Shown here: one piece after another, positions 33,951-42,556 of the stretch
Numbering within the stretch: the stretch's first letter is position 1
How the letters are laid out: each line of letters begins with the position of its first letter
Origin: Bradyrhizobium sp. WD16
GTDB taxonomy: Bacteria; Pseudomonadota; Alphaproteobacteria; Rhizobiales; Xanthobacteraceae
Reading direction: 5' to 3'
Assembly (NCBI RefSeq): GCF_024181725.1
Contig: NZ_CP028908.1
Span: forward strand, 2,356,001 to 2,420,000
Length of the DNA stretch: 64,000 nt
The notes under the pieces: generated by a model
Databases searched by the model: none
What the model saw: the letters and a program-made list of their open reading frames with translations, nothing else
What the model was told of the DNA's origin: nothing
Translations under genes and position numbers: made by a program

Positions 33951-35036
33951 ATGGTACCCACCGGCAGCAACCGCAAATATCGCATCGCCGTCATCGCCGG
34001 CGACGGCATCGGCAAGGAAACCGTGCCGGAGGGCCTGCGCGTGCTGGAGGCGGCTGCCGCGAAATATCGCTTCGAGCTACAGCTCGATACGTTCGATTTC
34101 TCGTCCTACGACTACTACGCCAGACACGGGCAGATGATGCCCGACGACTGGAAGCAGCAGATCGGCACCCATGATGCCATCTTCTTCGGCGCGGTGGGTT
34201 GGCCCGCCAAGATCCCCGATCACATCTCGCTCTGGCAGTCGCTGATCCTGTTCCGGCGGGAATTCGACCAATACGTCAATCTTCGCCCGGTCCGGTTGAT
34301 GCCGGGGGTCAAGTCGCCGCTGGCCGGTCGCAAGCCGGGCGATATCGACTTCTTCGTGGTGCGCGAGAATACGGAAGGCGAATATTCGTCCATCGGTGGT
34401 CGGGCTTTCCCGGGGACCGAGCGCGAATTCGTGGTGCAGGAGACGATCATGACGCGCCACGGTGTCGACCGCATCCTGCGCTTCGCCTTCGACCTCGCCC
34501 GCCGGCGCAACAAGAAGCATCTGACCTCCGCGACCAAGTCGAACGGCATTTCGATCTCCATGCCCTTCTGGGACGAGCGGGTAGAGGCGATGGCGAAGGA
34601 ATATCCCACGGTGCGCTGGGACAAGTATCACATCGATATTCTCACCGCGCATTTCGTCATGAACCCCGATCGCTTCGACGTCGTGGTCGCCTCCAATCTG
34701 TTCGGCGACATCCTTTCGGACCTCGGCCCGGCCTGCACCGGCACCATCGGGATCGCGCCGTCGGGCAACATCAATCCGGAGCGCGAATTCCCCTCGCTGT
34801 TCGAGCCGGTGCATGGCTCGGCGCCGGACATTGCCGGCCAGGGCATTGCCAATCCGATCGGCCAGATCTGGTCGGCGGCGATGATGCTCGATCATCTCGG
34901 CGAGGTCGAAGCCGGCAAGGCGATCGAGACGGCGATCGAAACCGTGCTCAAGGAAGAGAAGCTGCGTACCCGCGATCTGGGCGGCCCGGCCAACACCGTG
35001 ACGTGTGGCAAGGCCATCGCCCAGACTTTGGAGTAA
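33951..35036 (+). CDS. Tartrate dehydrogenase / D-malate decarboxylating dehydrogenase
   Basis: NAD- and metal-dependent enzyme of the isopropylmalate/isocitrate dehydrogenase family, 361 aa. Motifs: IAVIAGDGIGKETVPEGLRV at the N-terminus, LRPVRLMPGVKSPL (substrate arginines), VVRENTEGEYSSIGG, DILSDLGPACTGTIGIAPSG written here for its first 20 residues, and EPVHGSAPDIAGQGIANP. This combination matches TtuC/DmlA, which oxidise tartrate or D-malate. The sugar ABC importer is divergent; no tartrate transporter is seen. Confidence 0.9.
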   Translation: MVPTGSNRKYRIAVIAGDGIGKETVPEGLRVLEAAAAKYRFELQLDTFDFSSYDYYARHGQMMPDDWKQQIGTHDAIFFGAVGWPAKIPDHISLWQSLILFRREFDQYVNLRPVRLMPGVKSPLAGRKPGDIDFFVVRENTEGEYSSIGGRAFPGTEREFVVQETIMTRHGVDRILRFAFDLARRRNKKHLTSATKSNGISISMPFWDERVEAMAKEYPTVRWDKYHIDILTAHFVMNPDRFDVVVASNLFGDILSDLGPACTGTIGIAPSGNINPEREFPSLFEPVHGSAPDIAGQGIANPIGQIWSAAMMLDHLGEVEAGKAIETAIETVLKEEKLRTRDLGGPANTVTCGKAIAQTLE

Positions 35037-35454
35037 GCTTTTCGAGGCTCTCGGGTTGCGCCGCGCGTCAGCCAACGTGGCGCCGCGCGGCCCTGCTTTT
35101 TGAGCGCGTGTGACGCACCGGCGACACACCTCGGCCATGGCATGCCGGGTAGGCCGAATTCGTCGTGAGCGGGCCCCGCTCGCGCATTTTTGCCACGAAG
35201 ACGCCCCCAAGAGTGCGGAATGAGCGGGGACAACCGGGGCAGCATCGGCCAAAACCGGCCGGTCCGGTCTCCGCCGAATCCTTGGCGCTGAACCGGGTTG
35301 GCTTGTAGGATCGGAGGGCACGCGGCGCTGATTCTCGCAGTGCCTCGTCCACCTCGCCTTGAAATCGGCCGGGCCTCGCGCTCGACGACGGCACCACCCG
35401 TTGACGACAACGGAGACGTCGCCAGCCGGGCCGGCTCACGGAAGCGGATCGCGC
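35037..35454. other. Intergenic region without recognised gene
   Basis: A 418-bp gap. It contains short G+C-rich inverted repeats (for example GCCGCGCG and CGCGCGGC around 35060-35095), but no reading frame with protein-like composition and no CTAG-bounded element. The promoter of the RND gene is presumably here. Confidence 0.4.
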
Positions 35455-37830
35455 ATGCTTGACCCCGGAAAGATCAATGTCGGCGCCGAGGATGCCGCTG
35501 CCCGGCGGTCACTGAGTATCGCGTTCGGCCTGGAGCGCATCGGCCTATTCCCGATGAAGGCGCCGATCCTGTCCTGCATCATTCTGGTGGCGCTGTGCAT
35601 CGGCGCCTTTTTCGGCGTGCAGCGGATCAAGATCGACGATTCGCTCAGTCAGCTGTTCCGTTCCAATACCCGCGAATATCACCAGTACGAGGAGGTGACC
35701 AAGCGCTTCCCGTCGACCGAATTCGATGTGCTGGTGGTGGTCGAGGGCAAGGCCCTGCTGGCCCGTGAAAATCTCGAAAAGTTGCGCGACCTGGTCACCG
35801 ATCTGCAGCTCATCGATGGTACCCGTGGCATCATCTCGCTGTTCTCGGCCCGTCAGGCGCCGGCGCCGGGACAGTTTCCGGCGCCGCTATTCCCCGAGAC
35901 CCTGCCGGAAGGCAGGGCCTACGGCCAGTTCATCGACACGGTGAAGACCAATGAGATCATTCGCGGCAAGCTGCTGTCGGAAGATGGTACGTTGGCCCTG
36001 ATCGTGCTGTCGCTCGAACCCTCGGTGGTGTCGAGCAACGGGCTGAAGGCCACGGTCGGCGAGATTCGCAAGACCATGAAGGAGGATCTCGGCGATACCG
36101 GGCTGTCGGTCGAACTTTCCGGCGTGCCGGTGATGCAGCTCGAGATCCGCAATGCGGTGGAGCGCGACGGTCTGATCTACAATGTCGCCGGCGTGCTTGC
36201 CGGCTGCATCATCGCGATCCTGTTCTTCCGCAAGGTCTCCTTCATGGTGGTGGCGGCGTTTCCGCCTCTGCTCGCCATCCTGCTGGCGCTGGGAGGCCTC
36301 GGCTGGGCGAATTTCAGCCTCAACATGTTCCTCAACGTGATGACGCCGCTGATCATGGTGATCAGCTTTTCGGATTCCATGCAGCTCACCTTCGCCGCCC
36401 GCGACCGCCTGATCGCCGGCGAGGACAAGGTGACGGCCTTCAGCAACGCTGTTCGGGTGGTCGGACCGGCCTGTGTGCTGACCCATGCCACCGCCGGCAT
36501 TTCCTTCCTGGCGCTGCAGTTCTCGAATTCGGACCTGATCCGCGCCTTCGGCGAGGCCGGGCTGGCTGCAACCGTCATCGCGCTGCTCGCGGTGCTGTCC
36601 TTCGTGCCGGTATTCGGCATCCTGTTCGTGCGCGGCGAACAGGAATTCGCCGCCAAGTTCAAGAGTGCCGACGTCGGCGTCAACGCGCTGCGTCGCTTCT
36701 GCGCCTGGATCGCCGTGCGCATGGTCGGTCGCCCGGCGCTGTTCAGCGCCATTGCCTTGGCCGTGGTCGGCGGCCTCGCCTTGATCTATGCCCATCTCGA
36801 GCCGCGTTATCGTCTCGCCGACCAGGTCCCCGACAAGCAGAAGGCTGTCGCCGCCAGCAGCCGGCTCGACGCCAAGCTGACTGGCGCCAACCCGATCGAC
36901 ATCCTGATTGAATTCCCCAAGGGCGCTTCGCTCTTTGATCCCCAGACACTTTCGACCGTCGCCGACGTCCACGCCCTGGTGGAGAAGCAGGCCGGTGTCG
37001 GCAATGTCTGGTCGTTGGAAACGCTGCGGCGCTGGCTGGCGGAGAAGGCCGGCGCCCATGACGTCGCCACCCTCAAGGAATATGTCGACGTCATTCCCGA
37101 CCATCTGAAGCGGCGCTTCATCTCCGCCGAGCAGGATGCCGTGGTGGTCTCGGCGCGGGTGCCTGATCTCGATTCCAGCCAGATCCTCCCGGTGGTCGAG
37201 GGTCTCGACAAGGCCATGGATGCGGTGCGGGCCAAGCATCCCGGCTACGAAATCGCCGTGACCGGCTTGTCGGCGATTGCGGCGCGCAACAGCGCCAACA
37301 TGATCGAAAAGCTCAATTCCGGTCTGACCATCGAGTTCGTCTTCGTCGCCGTCTTCATCGGTCTCGCCTTCCGTTCTGCGACAGTGATGTTCTCCAGCAT
37401 CCTGCCCGGCATCTTTCCGGTAGTCGCGTCGGGCACGGTGCTGTGGGCTATGGGCGAGGGCCTCCAGTTCGCCAGCGTGGTCGCGCTCACGGTGTCCTTC
37501 GGCCTCGGCCTTAGCGCGACCATTCACTTCCTCAACCGTCTGCGGCTGGAGAGTGCACCCGGCTCCGATCCGGGCATCGCGGTCGAGCGCGCCACGGTGC
37601 TGGTCGGGCCGGCGCTGATCCTGACCACGGTGGTGCTGGCCTGCGGTCTCGGGGTGATGGTGTTCTCGGATCTACCCTCGCTGCGGCTGTTCGGCTGGCT
37701 CAGCGCCTTCTCGATGATCGCCGCGCTTGTCGCCGATCTCTTCATCCTGCGTCCGACCGCCATGTTCCTGGTCGGCCTCTCGCAGATGGTGCGTGGTCTG
37801 TGGCGCGGACCGGCGAAGACAGGCGTGTGA
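35455..37830 (+). CDS. RND superfamily (MMPL-type) transporter
   Basis: A 791-aa inner-membrane RND protein with two homologous halves: helix 1 at about 35-55, a periplasmic loop (DDSLSQLFRSNTREYHQYEE), five helices around 250-410, helix 7 near 430, a second periplasmic loop and the last five helices from about 640. The family exports lipids, hopanoids or hydrophobic compounds; it is shorter than typical HpnN proteins. No membrane-fusion partner is adjacent, as usual for MMPL-type members. ATG 35455 is chosen because the cytoplasmic N-terminus and helix 1 follow; the frame is open upstream. Confidence 0.85.
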   Translation: MLDPGKINVGAEDAAARRSLSIAFGLERIGLFPMKAPILSCIILVALCIGAFFGVQRIKIDDSLSQLFRSNTREYHQYEEVTKRFPSTEFDVLVVVEGKALLARENLEKLRDLVTDLQLIDGTRGIISLFSARQAPAPGQFPAPLFPETLPEGRAYGQFIDTVKTNEIIRGKLLSEDGTLALIVLSLEPSVVSSNGLKATVGEIRKTMKEDLGDTGLSVELSGVPVMQLEIRNAVERDGLIYNVAGVLAGCIIAILFFRKVSFMVVAAFPPLLAILLALGGLGWANFSLNMFLNVMTPLIMVISFSDSMQLTFAARDRLIAGEDKVTAFSNAVRVVGPACVLTHATAGISFLALQFSNSDLIRAFGEAGLAATVIALLAVLSFVPVFGILFVRGEQEFAAKFKSADVGVNALRRFCAWIAVRMVGRPALFSAIALAVVGGLALIYAHLEPRYRLADQVPDKQKAVAASSRLDAKLTGANPIDILIEFPKGASLFDPQTLSTVADVHALVEKQAGVGNVWSLETLRRWLAEKAGAHDVATLKEYVDVIPDHLKRRFISAEQDAVVVSARVPDLDSSQILPVVEGLDKAMDAVRAKHPGYEIAVTGLSAIAARNSANMIEKLNSGLTIEFVFVAVFIGLAFRSATVMFSSILPGIFPVVASGTVLWAMGEGLQFASVVALTVSFGLGLSATIHFLNRLRLESAPGSDPGIAVERATVLVGPALILTTVVLACGLGVMVFSDLPSLRLFGWLSAFSMIAALVADLFILRPTAMFLVGLSQMVRGLWRGPAKTGV

Positions 37831-37910
37831 GGGAGGGGCAGATTTTTCAGGTGTCCGCCGACTTGGCTTTTCAGAACGAGGAGGCCGGGAAGCCGTCGTT
37901 CAAAGCCGAA

Positions 37911-37931
37911 CGGCGGCCCCAGGGGCCGCCG
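37911..37931. terminator. Bidirectional hairpin between convergent genes
   Basis: A 10-bp perfect stem CGGCGGCCCC / GGGGCCGCCG with a minimal loop lies between the RND gene (plus) and the secreted-protein gene (minus), where a terminator is expected for both. Only short pyrimidine tracts follow on either strand, so termination may be partly Rho-dependent. Confidence 0.6.
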
Positions 37932-37961
37932 TGTCGTTACCAAACTGTCAAAATCAAGCGC

Positions 37962-38462
37962 TCAGCGCGCCAACGTGATCTGCACGCCCTTGAGCTGGGT
38001 ATTCTGCGAACTGATGGCGATGGTCTGGCGGTTGCCCTTGGCGATCATCGATAGTTCGGCGGCGAAGCCGTTGGCGGTCACCAGCGCACTGAACTGGCCG
38101 TTGCCGGCGCGACCCTCGACGCCTCCGTTGATGTTGCGGCTGATCTCGCTCCAGGTCCCGGTCAGGTTGCCGCCGCGGCTGATGACGTCGCTGTTGAGGT
38201 CGAAGCGGTAGCTGTCGCTGGCACAGCGCAAGGCCTGTTGCAGGGAATTGCCCTGCGAGCCCACGGTGTAGTTCGCTTTGCAGCGGATGCGCTCGCTGCC
38301 CCCGTCAGCGACACGGATGGTGCCGCCGCCCGACCAGGCGCCATCGAGACCGGCGAAGGGACCACTCTGGGCGTGGCTCGCCGGGGCCATCAGCATCAGG
38401 CCGACGGCGACGCATGCCGCCTTGAAGATCAGCCAGTAAGACTTCGATACGAACGCGTTCAT
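37962..38462 (-). CDS. Secreted conserved protein, paralogue of 1973-2467
   Basis: A 166-aa exported protein. Residues 1-31 are a signal peptide (VGLMLMAPASHAQS). The mature part repeats the blocks of the 1973 gene: PFAGLDGAWSGGGTI, RIRCKANYTVGSQG, LRCASDSYRFDL and GTWSEI, with two conserved cysteines. Start 38462 is preferred over 38528 because AGGACATCCG precedes it and the signal peptide follows. Function unknown; probably periplasmic. Confidence 0.78.
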   Translation of the reverse strand: MNAFVSKSYWLIFKAACVAVGLMLMAPASHAQSGPFAGLDGAWSGGGTIRVADGGSERIRCKANYTVGSQGNSLQQALRCASDSYRFDLNSDVISRGGNLTGTWSEISRNINGGVEGRAGNGQFSALVTANGFAAELSMIAKGNRQTIAISSQNTQLKGVQITLAR

Positions 38463-38766
38463 CGGATGTCCTGCAATCGCTTCTATGTCAGCCAATACGC
38501 GACCACCACTCCTCAGCTTTAGTCGCATCCGGCCGCCTGAGGTTCAGGTAACTACCGCACTATGCCACGCGAGCGGCCAAATCGAGGCCGCTGCGGGCTC
38601 CGCAGCATCCCGACAGAATAATCGCATCGCGTTGCGAAAGACTTAGGGCCGGGCCGCAGTGCTGCAAGTCTGGTCTGAAAAGAAAGACGTCGCAAAAGCC
38701 CCTTGAGGCCGGTGCCGGGCACGTGGCACTGCTCGTGGGGCAGGATAGGAGATGGGGAGGCGCGAA

Positions 38767-39687
38767 ATGGTCGAGCCGGATTGGATCGCAGTGGATTGGG
38801 GCACCTCCAGCATGCGCGCCTGGGGCATCGCCATCGACGGATCAGTGCTGTTCTCGGTGGCCAGCGATCGCGGCATGGCGCGCCTCGCTCCGGGCGAATA
38901 TCCGGCCGTGCTCACGGCGCTGGTCGCGGATCATCTCGAGAGCGCCGGGCCGCGGCGCGATGTGGTGATTTGCGGCATGGCCGGTGCCCGCCAGGGCTGG
39001 GCCGAGGCCCCTTATCTCGATGTGCCGGTGGCACTCGACGAACTCCTCGCCGGTGCGGTCGCGCCGGTGCCGGCCGTCGGACGCCTGTTGCCGCGCATCC
39101 TGCCCGGGCTTTGCCAGCGGCGCGCGGGCGCAGAGGACGTGATGCGCGGCGAAGAAACCCAGCTACTCGGACTGGCGACCCTCCTGCCGGACTTCGACGG
39201 GGTGGTGGCACTGCCCGGCACGCACTGCAAATGGGTGCGGCTAGCTGGCCGCCGTGTCGAGGGCTTCTCGTCGGCGATGACCGGCGAGATCTTCGAAATC
39301 CTGCGACTGCATTCGGTGCTGCGGCACTCGCTCGGCGGCGAGATCGATCCAGCAGAACGTTGGCGGGGCATTGCCGAGGGGCTTGCGGCGGGTGTCGCGG
39401 CGCCAGAGAAACTGCTGAGCCAGCTATTCCGGGTGCGCGCGGCGGCACTCCTCTCCGGCAAGACGCCATCCTGGTGTGCGGGGTATCTTTCAGGTCTGCT
39501 GGTCGGCGCCGATATCGGGGGCCAGCAGTCTGCGCTGGCGGGAATGCCGGTGGCGCTGATCGGCGCGCCGGAATTGTCGCGGCTCTACGCCGAAGGCCTG
39601 AAGCTGATCGGTGGGACCGCGCAGATCGTCGACGCCAGCGCCGCGGTGCTGGCAGGGTTGACGGCGGCGCGGCGGGCTGCGACGTGA
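38767..39687 (+). CDS. dgoK: 2-dehydro-3-deoxygalactonokinase
   Basis: Phosphorylates 2-dehydro-3-deoxy-D-galactonate in the De Ley-Doudoroff pathway. The 306-aa protein begins with the ASKHA-type phosphate motif IAVDWGTSSMRAW and has the DgoK segments ICGMAGARQGW, LPGTHCKWV and SSAMTGEIFEIL. I chose ATG 38767 because GGGGAGG lies seven bases upstream; another ATG is at 38752. The next gene downstream is dgoA, but a 330-bp palindrome array separates them. Confidence 0.92.
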   Translation: MVEPDWIAVDWGTSSMRAWGIAIDGSVLFSVASDRGMARLAPGEYPAVLTALVADHLESAGPRRDVVICGMAGARQGWAEAPYLDVPVALDELLAGAVAPVPAVGRLLPRILPGLCQRRAGAEDVMRGEETQLLGLATLLPDFDGVVALPGTHCKWVRLAGRRVEGFSSAMTGEIFEILRLHSVLRHSLGGEIDPAERWRGIAEGLAAGVAAPEKLLSQLFRVRAAALLSGKTPSWCAGYLSGLLVGADIGGQQSALAGMPVALIGAPELSRLYAEGLKLIGGTAQIVDASAAVLAGLTAARRAAT

Positions 39688-39714
39688 AACACGCCAGCTG
39701 ATCGCCCGCGTTGG

Positions 39715-40044
39715 CCAGTGCGGTGGATCTGACGCTCGTATCAGCATTGCCGCGAATTCGTCGTACGCGCGTCAGATCCAAAACCGCATTAGAATCATAA
39801 TGATGCTAGTGTGGCGTCTCGCAATTGCCTATGCCCTTTGCGGCAAGCCCCTGTAGGCAATTGCGAGACATAAGCCGCACTAGCTTTTTGATTTTGCTAG
39901 TGTCCTGATGTCTCCGAATTACCGTGCGAGGGTGAGGCAAATGAAGCGGTAATTCGGAGACAGGACACTAGTGTCCCCTTGTTTCCAACGTTCGTATGAG
40001 CGCCTGCTGCAAATGGGATACGAACGTTGGAAACGCCACACTAG
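39715..40044. repeat. Palindrome array 5: C - spacer - B - spacer - A - D
   Basis: Element C 39715-39792 (boundaries mutated to CCAG and TTAG), 13-nt spacer of type 2 (AATCATAATGATG) at 39793-39805, element B 39806-39883, spacer of type 1 at 39884-39896, element A 39897-39971, and element D 39968-40044. D has one arm beginning TGTCCC and the other TGTGGC, a mixed-end copy. The array fills almost the whole gap between dgoK and dgoA. Confidence 0.92.
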
Positions 40045-40079
40045 GGAATTGCCGCCAGGGATCGTTTCGGGGAATCGTC

Positions 40080-40712
40080 ATGACCGGCCATCGTCGTCTC
40101 GTCGCCATCCTGCGCGGTATCTCGTCCGCCGAAATCGTGCCGGCCTGCGAGGAATTGGTCGCGGCCGGCATCACCATGATCGAGGTGCCGCTGAATTCGC
40201 CGCGGCCGCTGGAGAGCATCGCCTTGGCGGCGCGCAGCATGACCGGACGGGCGGCGATCGGTGCTGGCACGGTGCTGGAGCCGGCCGAGGTTGAGGCGGT
40301 CGCCGCAGCAGGCGGCAGCTTTGTCGTGTCGCCGGATTGCCACGACGAGGTGGTGCGGCGAACGCTGGCGCTCGGGCTGAAGTCCTATCCCGGGGTGATG
40401 ACGCCAAGCGAAGCCTTCCGCGCGATCCGTCTCGGCGCTACGGCGTTGAAGCTCTTCCCCGCCGAAATTCTCGGCGCCGCCGGAGTTCGCGCCATCAAGG
40501 CAGTGCTGCCGCGCCAGATGCCGCTTTACGCGGTCGGCGGCGCCGTACCGGGCAATTTCGCGGATTTCGCCGCGGCCGGCTGTCATGGCTTCGGCCTCGG
40601 CAGCTTCCTCTATAAGCCGGGCGTCACGGTGGCGCAGATCGGCGCCGCCGCCCGCGCCTCGGTCGAGGCCTATGATGCCATCAGCTTCCCGGACGAGCCG
40701 CGGCCGGAGTGA
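40080..40712 (+). CDS. dgoA: 2-dehydro-3-deoxy-6-phosphogalactonate aldolase
   Basis: Class I aldolase splitting KDPGal into pyruvate and glyceraldehyde 3-phosphate. The 210-aa protein has the KDPG-aldolase-family residues: glutamate in MIEVPLNSPR, the SPDCHDEVV loop, and the Schiff-base lysine in ATALKLFPAEILG. VPLNSPRP is typical of DgoA rather than Eda, which has VTLRT. ATG 40080 lies 36 bp after the last palindromic element. With dgoK it forms the end of a galactonate-type route and may replace the decayed eda at 51368. Confidence 0.92.
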   Translation: MTGHRRLVAILRGISSAEIVPACEELVAAGITMIEVPLNSPRPLESIALAARSMTGRAAIGAGTVLEPAEVEAVAAAGGSFVVSPDCHDEVVRRTLALGLKSYPGVMTPSEAFRAIRLGATALKLFPAEILGAAGVRAIKAVLPRQMPLYAVGGAVPGNFADFAAAGCHGFGLGSFLYKPGVTVAQIGAAARASVEAYDAISFPDEPRPE

Positions 40713-40802
40713 GTGTGTTGACCGTGCGCGGCGCGCAGGGCCGGGCACGACGATCTGAATGAGTGGCAGCCGAAGAGCTTGGGTCCCCAGCTCCTGATCA
40801 TA

Positions 40803-41549
40803 TCAATACGTCGCCCGCCCGCCCGAGATGTCGAAGACCGCGCCGGTGGTGAAGGCGCATTCCTCCGATGCCATCCACGCCACCATGGCGGCGAGTTCCT
40901 CGACCAGCACGAAACGGCCGCGTGGAATCTTCGACAGCATGAAGTCGATATGCGACTGGGTCATCTGGTCGAAGATCGCGGTGCGCGCCGCCGCCGGCGT
41001 CACCGCATTGACGGCGATCGGCGTGGCGGCGAGCTCCTTGCCGAGCGACTTGGTCAGCGCGATCACGCCCGCTTTCGAAGCGGAGTAGTGCGCCGCGTTA
41101 GGGTTGCCCTCCTTGCCGGCGATCGAGGCGATGTTGATGATGCGGCCGTAATCCTGCTTGATCATCACCGGCACGATCGCCTTGCAGCACAGGAACGGGC
41201 CGTCGAGATTGATGCGCATCACCTTGCGCCACTCGTCGACCTCGGTCTCCCACACCGTGCGATTGATGCCGGCGATACCGGCGTTGTTGACGAGGATGTC
41301 GATGCGGCCGAACGCGGCGAGGGTCTCCTCGCGCGCCGCTTCGATGGCGGCAAAATCGGCAATGTCCGCATGCACCGGCAACACCGCATCTCCGATCTCC
41401 TGGGCGGTCTTGTCCATCAGATTGCGGTCGAGGTCCCAGATTGCCACCTTGGCGCCGGATGCGACGAAGCGCTCGGTGATGGCGCGGCCAAAACCCTGGG
41501 CGCCGCCGGTGACCACGGCGCAACGACCCTTCAGATCGATGTCATTCAC
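40803..41549 (-). CDS. SDR family oxidoreductase
   Basis: Classical short-chain dehydrogenase of 248 aa: TGGAQGFG cofactor loop, NNAGIAG, catalytic IINIASIAG serine and YSASK motif. GTG 41549 is chosen because AAGGAGGAAC is just upstream; the ORF start at 41576 is inside poor-quality sequence. It follows the second SDR (41589-42323) on the same strand after 39 bp and probably belongs to the sugar-acid operon, oxidising a sugar, lactone precursor or a 2-keto-3-deoxy acid. Exact substrate unknown. Confidence 0.85.
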   Translation of the reverse strand: MNDIDLKGRCAVVTGGAQGFGRAITERFVASGAKVAIWDLDRNLMDKTAQEIGDAVLPVHADIADFAAIEAAREETLAAFGRIDILVNNAGIAGINRTVWETEVDEWRKVMRINLDGPFLCCKAIVPVMIKQDYGRIINIASIAGKEGNPNAAHYSASKAGVIALTKSLGKELAATPIAVNAVTPAAARTAIFDQMTQSHIDFMLSKIPRGRFVLVEELAAMVAWMASEECAFTTGAVFDISGGRATY

Positions 41550-41588
41550 GTTCGTTCCTCCTTGCGTCCGGGGCAAGCCGGTGACGGA

Positions 41589-42323
41589 TCAAAGCGTCCA
41601 GCCGCCGTCGATGATGTGGGCCACGCCGGTGGTGAAGGCGCTTTCGTCGCTGGCGAGATAGAGCGCGAGCGCCGCGATCTCCTCGGCGGTGCCGAGCCGG
41701 CCCATGGGCTGACGGCTGATGAACATTTCGCGACCGCCCGGCCCGGCCGCCGCGGCGCGGCCGAGCATCGAGGGGGTTTCGATCGTGCCGGGGCAGATGC
41801 AGTTGCACCGGATGCCCTTGGCAATGAAGTCGACCGCGATGGCGCGGGTCAGTCCCGCCACCGCCGCCTTGGTGGCGCTGTAGACGTAACGGTTGGGCGC
41901 TGCCTTGGTGACCCCGGCAGCCGAGGCGATGTTGACGATGCTGCCGCCTCCGCCCGTCAGCATTGCCGGCAGGAAGGCGCGCAGGATGCGGTGCATCGAC
42001 TTGACGTTCAGATCGAAGGAGAAGTCCCAGTCCGCCTCGGAGCAGTCCAGGATGGTGCCGTTGTGGACAAAACCGGCGGCATTGAGCAGCACATCCACCT
42101 TGCCGACCCTGGCGGCCATGGCGTCAACCGCGGCGGTGTCACGGACATCGAGGCGGGCGACTTCGGCAATGCCTTCGCTCTTGAGCGAGGCGAGGGCCTC
42201 CTCGTCGATGTCGGTTGCGAAGACGGTGGCGCCCTCGCGGGTGAAGGCGATGGCCGAGGCGCGGCCGATGCCGGCGGCGGCGGCGGTGACGAAGGCGCGC
42301 TTGCCCTTGAGGCGATCTGACAT
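41589..42323 (-). CDS. SDR family oxidoreductase, BDH2/keto-deoxy-acid dehydrogenase-like
   Basis: A 244-aa short-chain dehydrogenase with TAAAAGIGR cofactor loop, LNAAGFVHNGTILDC, the DWDFSFDLNVKSM block, YSATK and the CICPGTIETPS segment. These blocks match the BDH2/DHRS6-type group, whose bacterial members include 2-keto-3-deoxy-L-fuconate dehydrogenases. In this island it could oxidise the 2-keto-3-deoxy acid produced by the neighbouring dehydratase. ATG 42323 with GGGAGAAG upstream is preferred. Confidence 0.85.
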   Translation of the reverse strand: MSDRLKGKRAFVTAAAAGIGRASAIAFTREGATVFATDIDEEALASLKSEGIAEVARLDVRDTAAVDAMAARVGKVDVLLNAAGFVHNGTILDCSEADWDFSFDLNVKSMHRILRAFLPAMLTGGGGSIVNIASAAGVTKAAPNRYVYSATKAAVAGLTRAIAVDFIAKGIRCNCICPGTIETPSMLGRAAAAGPGGREMFISRQPMGRLGTAEEIAALALYLASDESAFTTGVAHIIDGGWTL

Positions 42324-42441
42324 GGACTTAATCTTCTCCCTGGGAATCCGGCCCATGAGACGCCGTCGTGGACCGTGACGGCGGCCTGGACCGGTCTTGA
42401 TGCGAGCTGGTCATCGCACCCACGCTCGAGCTCACGAGCCT

Positions 42442-42530
42442 CGAAGGATGAGCCGCCCGCCGCTGAGGGCCACGTCGTCCTTCGAGGCCCGGCTCCGCCG
42501 GGTGCCTCGGGACGACGTGAAGCGGATCGG
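42442..42530. repeat. Palindromic intergenic repeat unrelated to the CTAG families
   Basis: Inverted segments CCTCGAAGGATGA (about 42441-42453) and CGTCCTTCGAGG (about 42475-42486), followed by CCTCGGGACGACG. This type of small palindrome (TTCGAGG with GTCCTT) is common in rhizobial intergenic DNA. It lacks CTAG boundaries and therefore is a separate class. It fills most of the gap between the SDR gene and the dehydratase gene. Confidence 0.55.
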
Positions 42531-42556
42531 GCGGGCCATTCCGTCCGCCGGCGCGC

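Noticed and set aside
35887-37527. A 546-codon frame on the minus strand inside the RND gene.
   Set aside because: Composition is extremely rich in His, Asp, Glu, Gln and Arg with no known domain; it is the antisense shadow of a high-GC gene. The RND protein on the plus strand has clear helices and family motifs.
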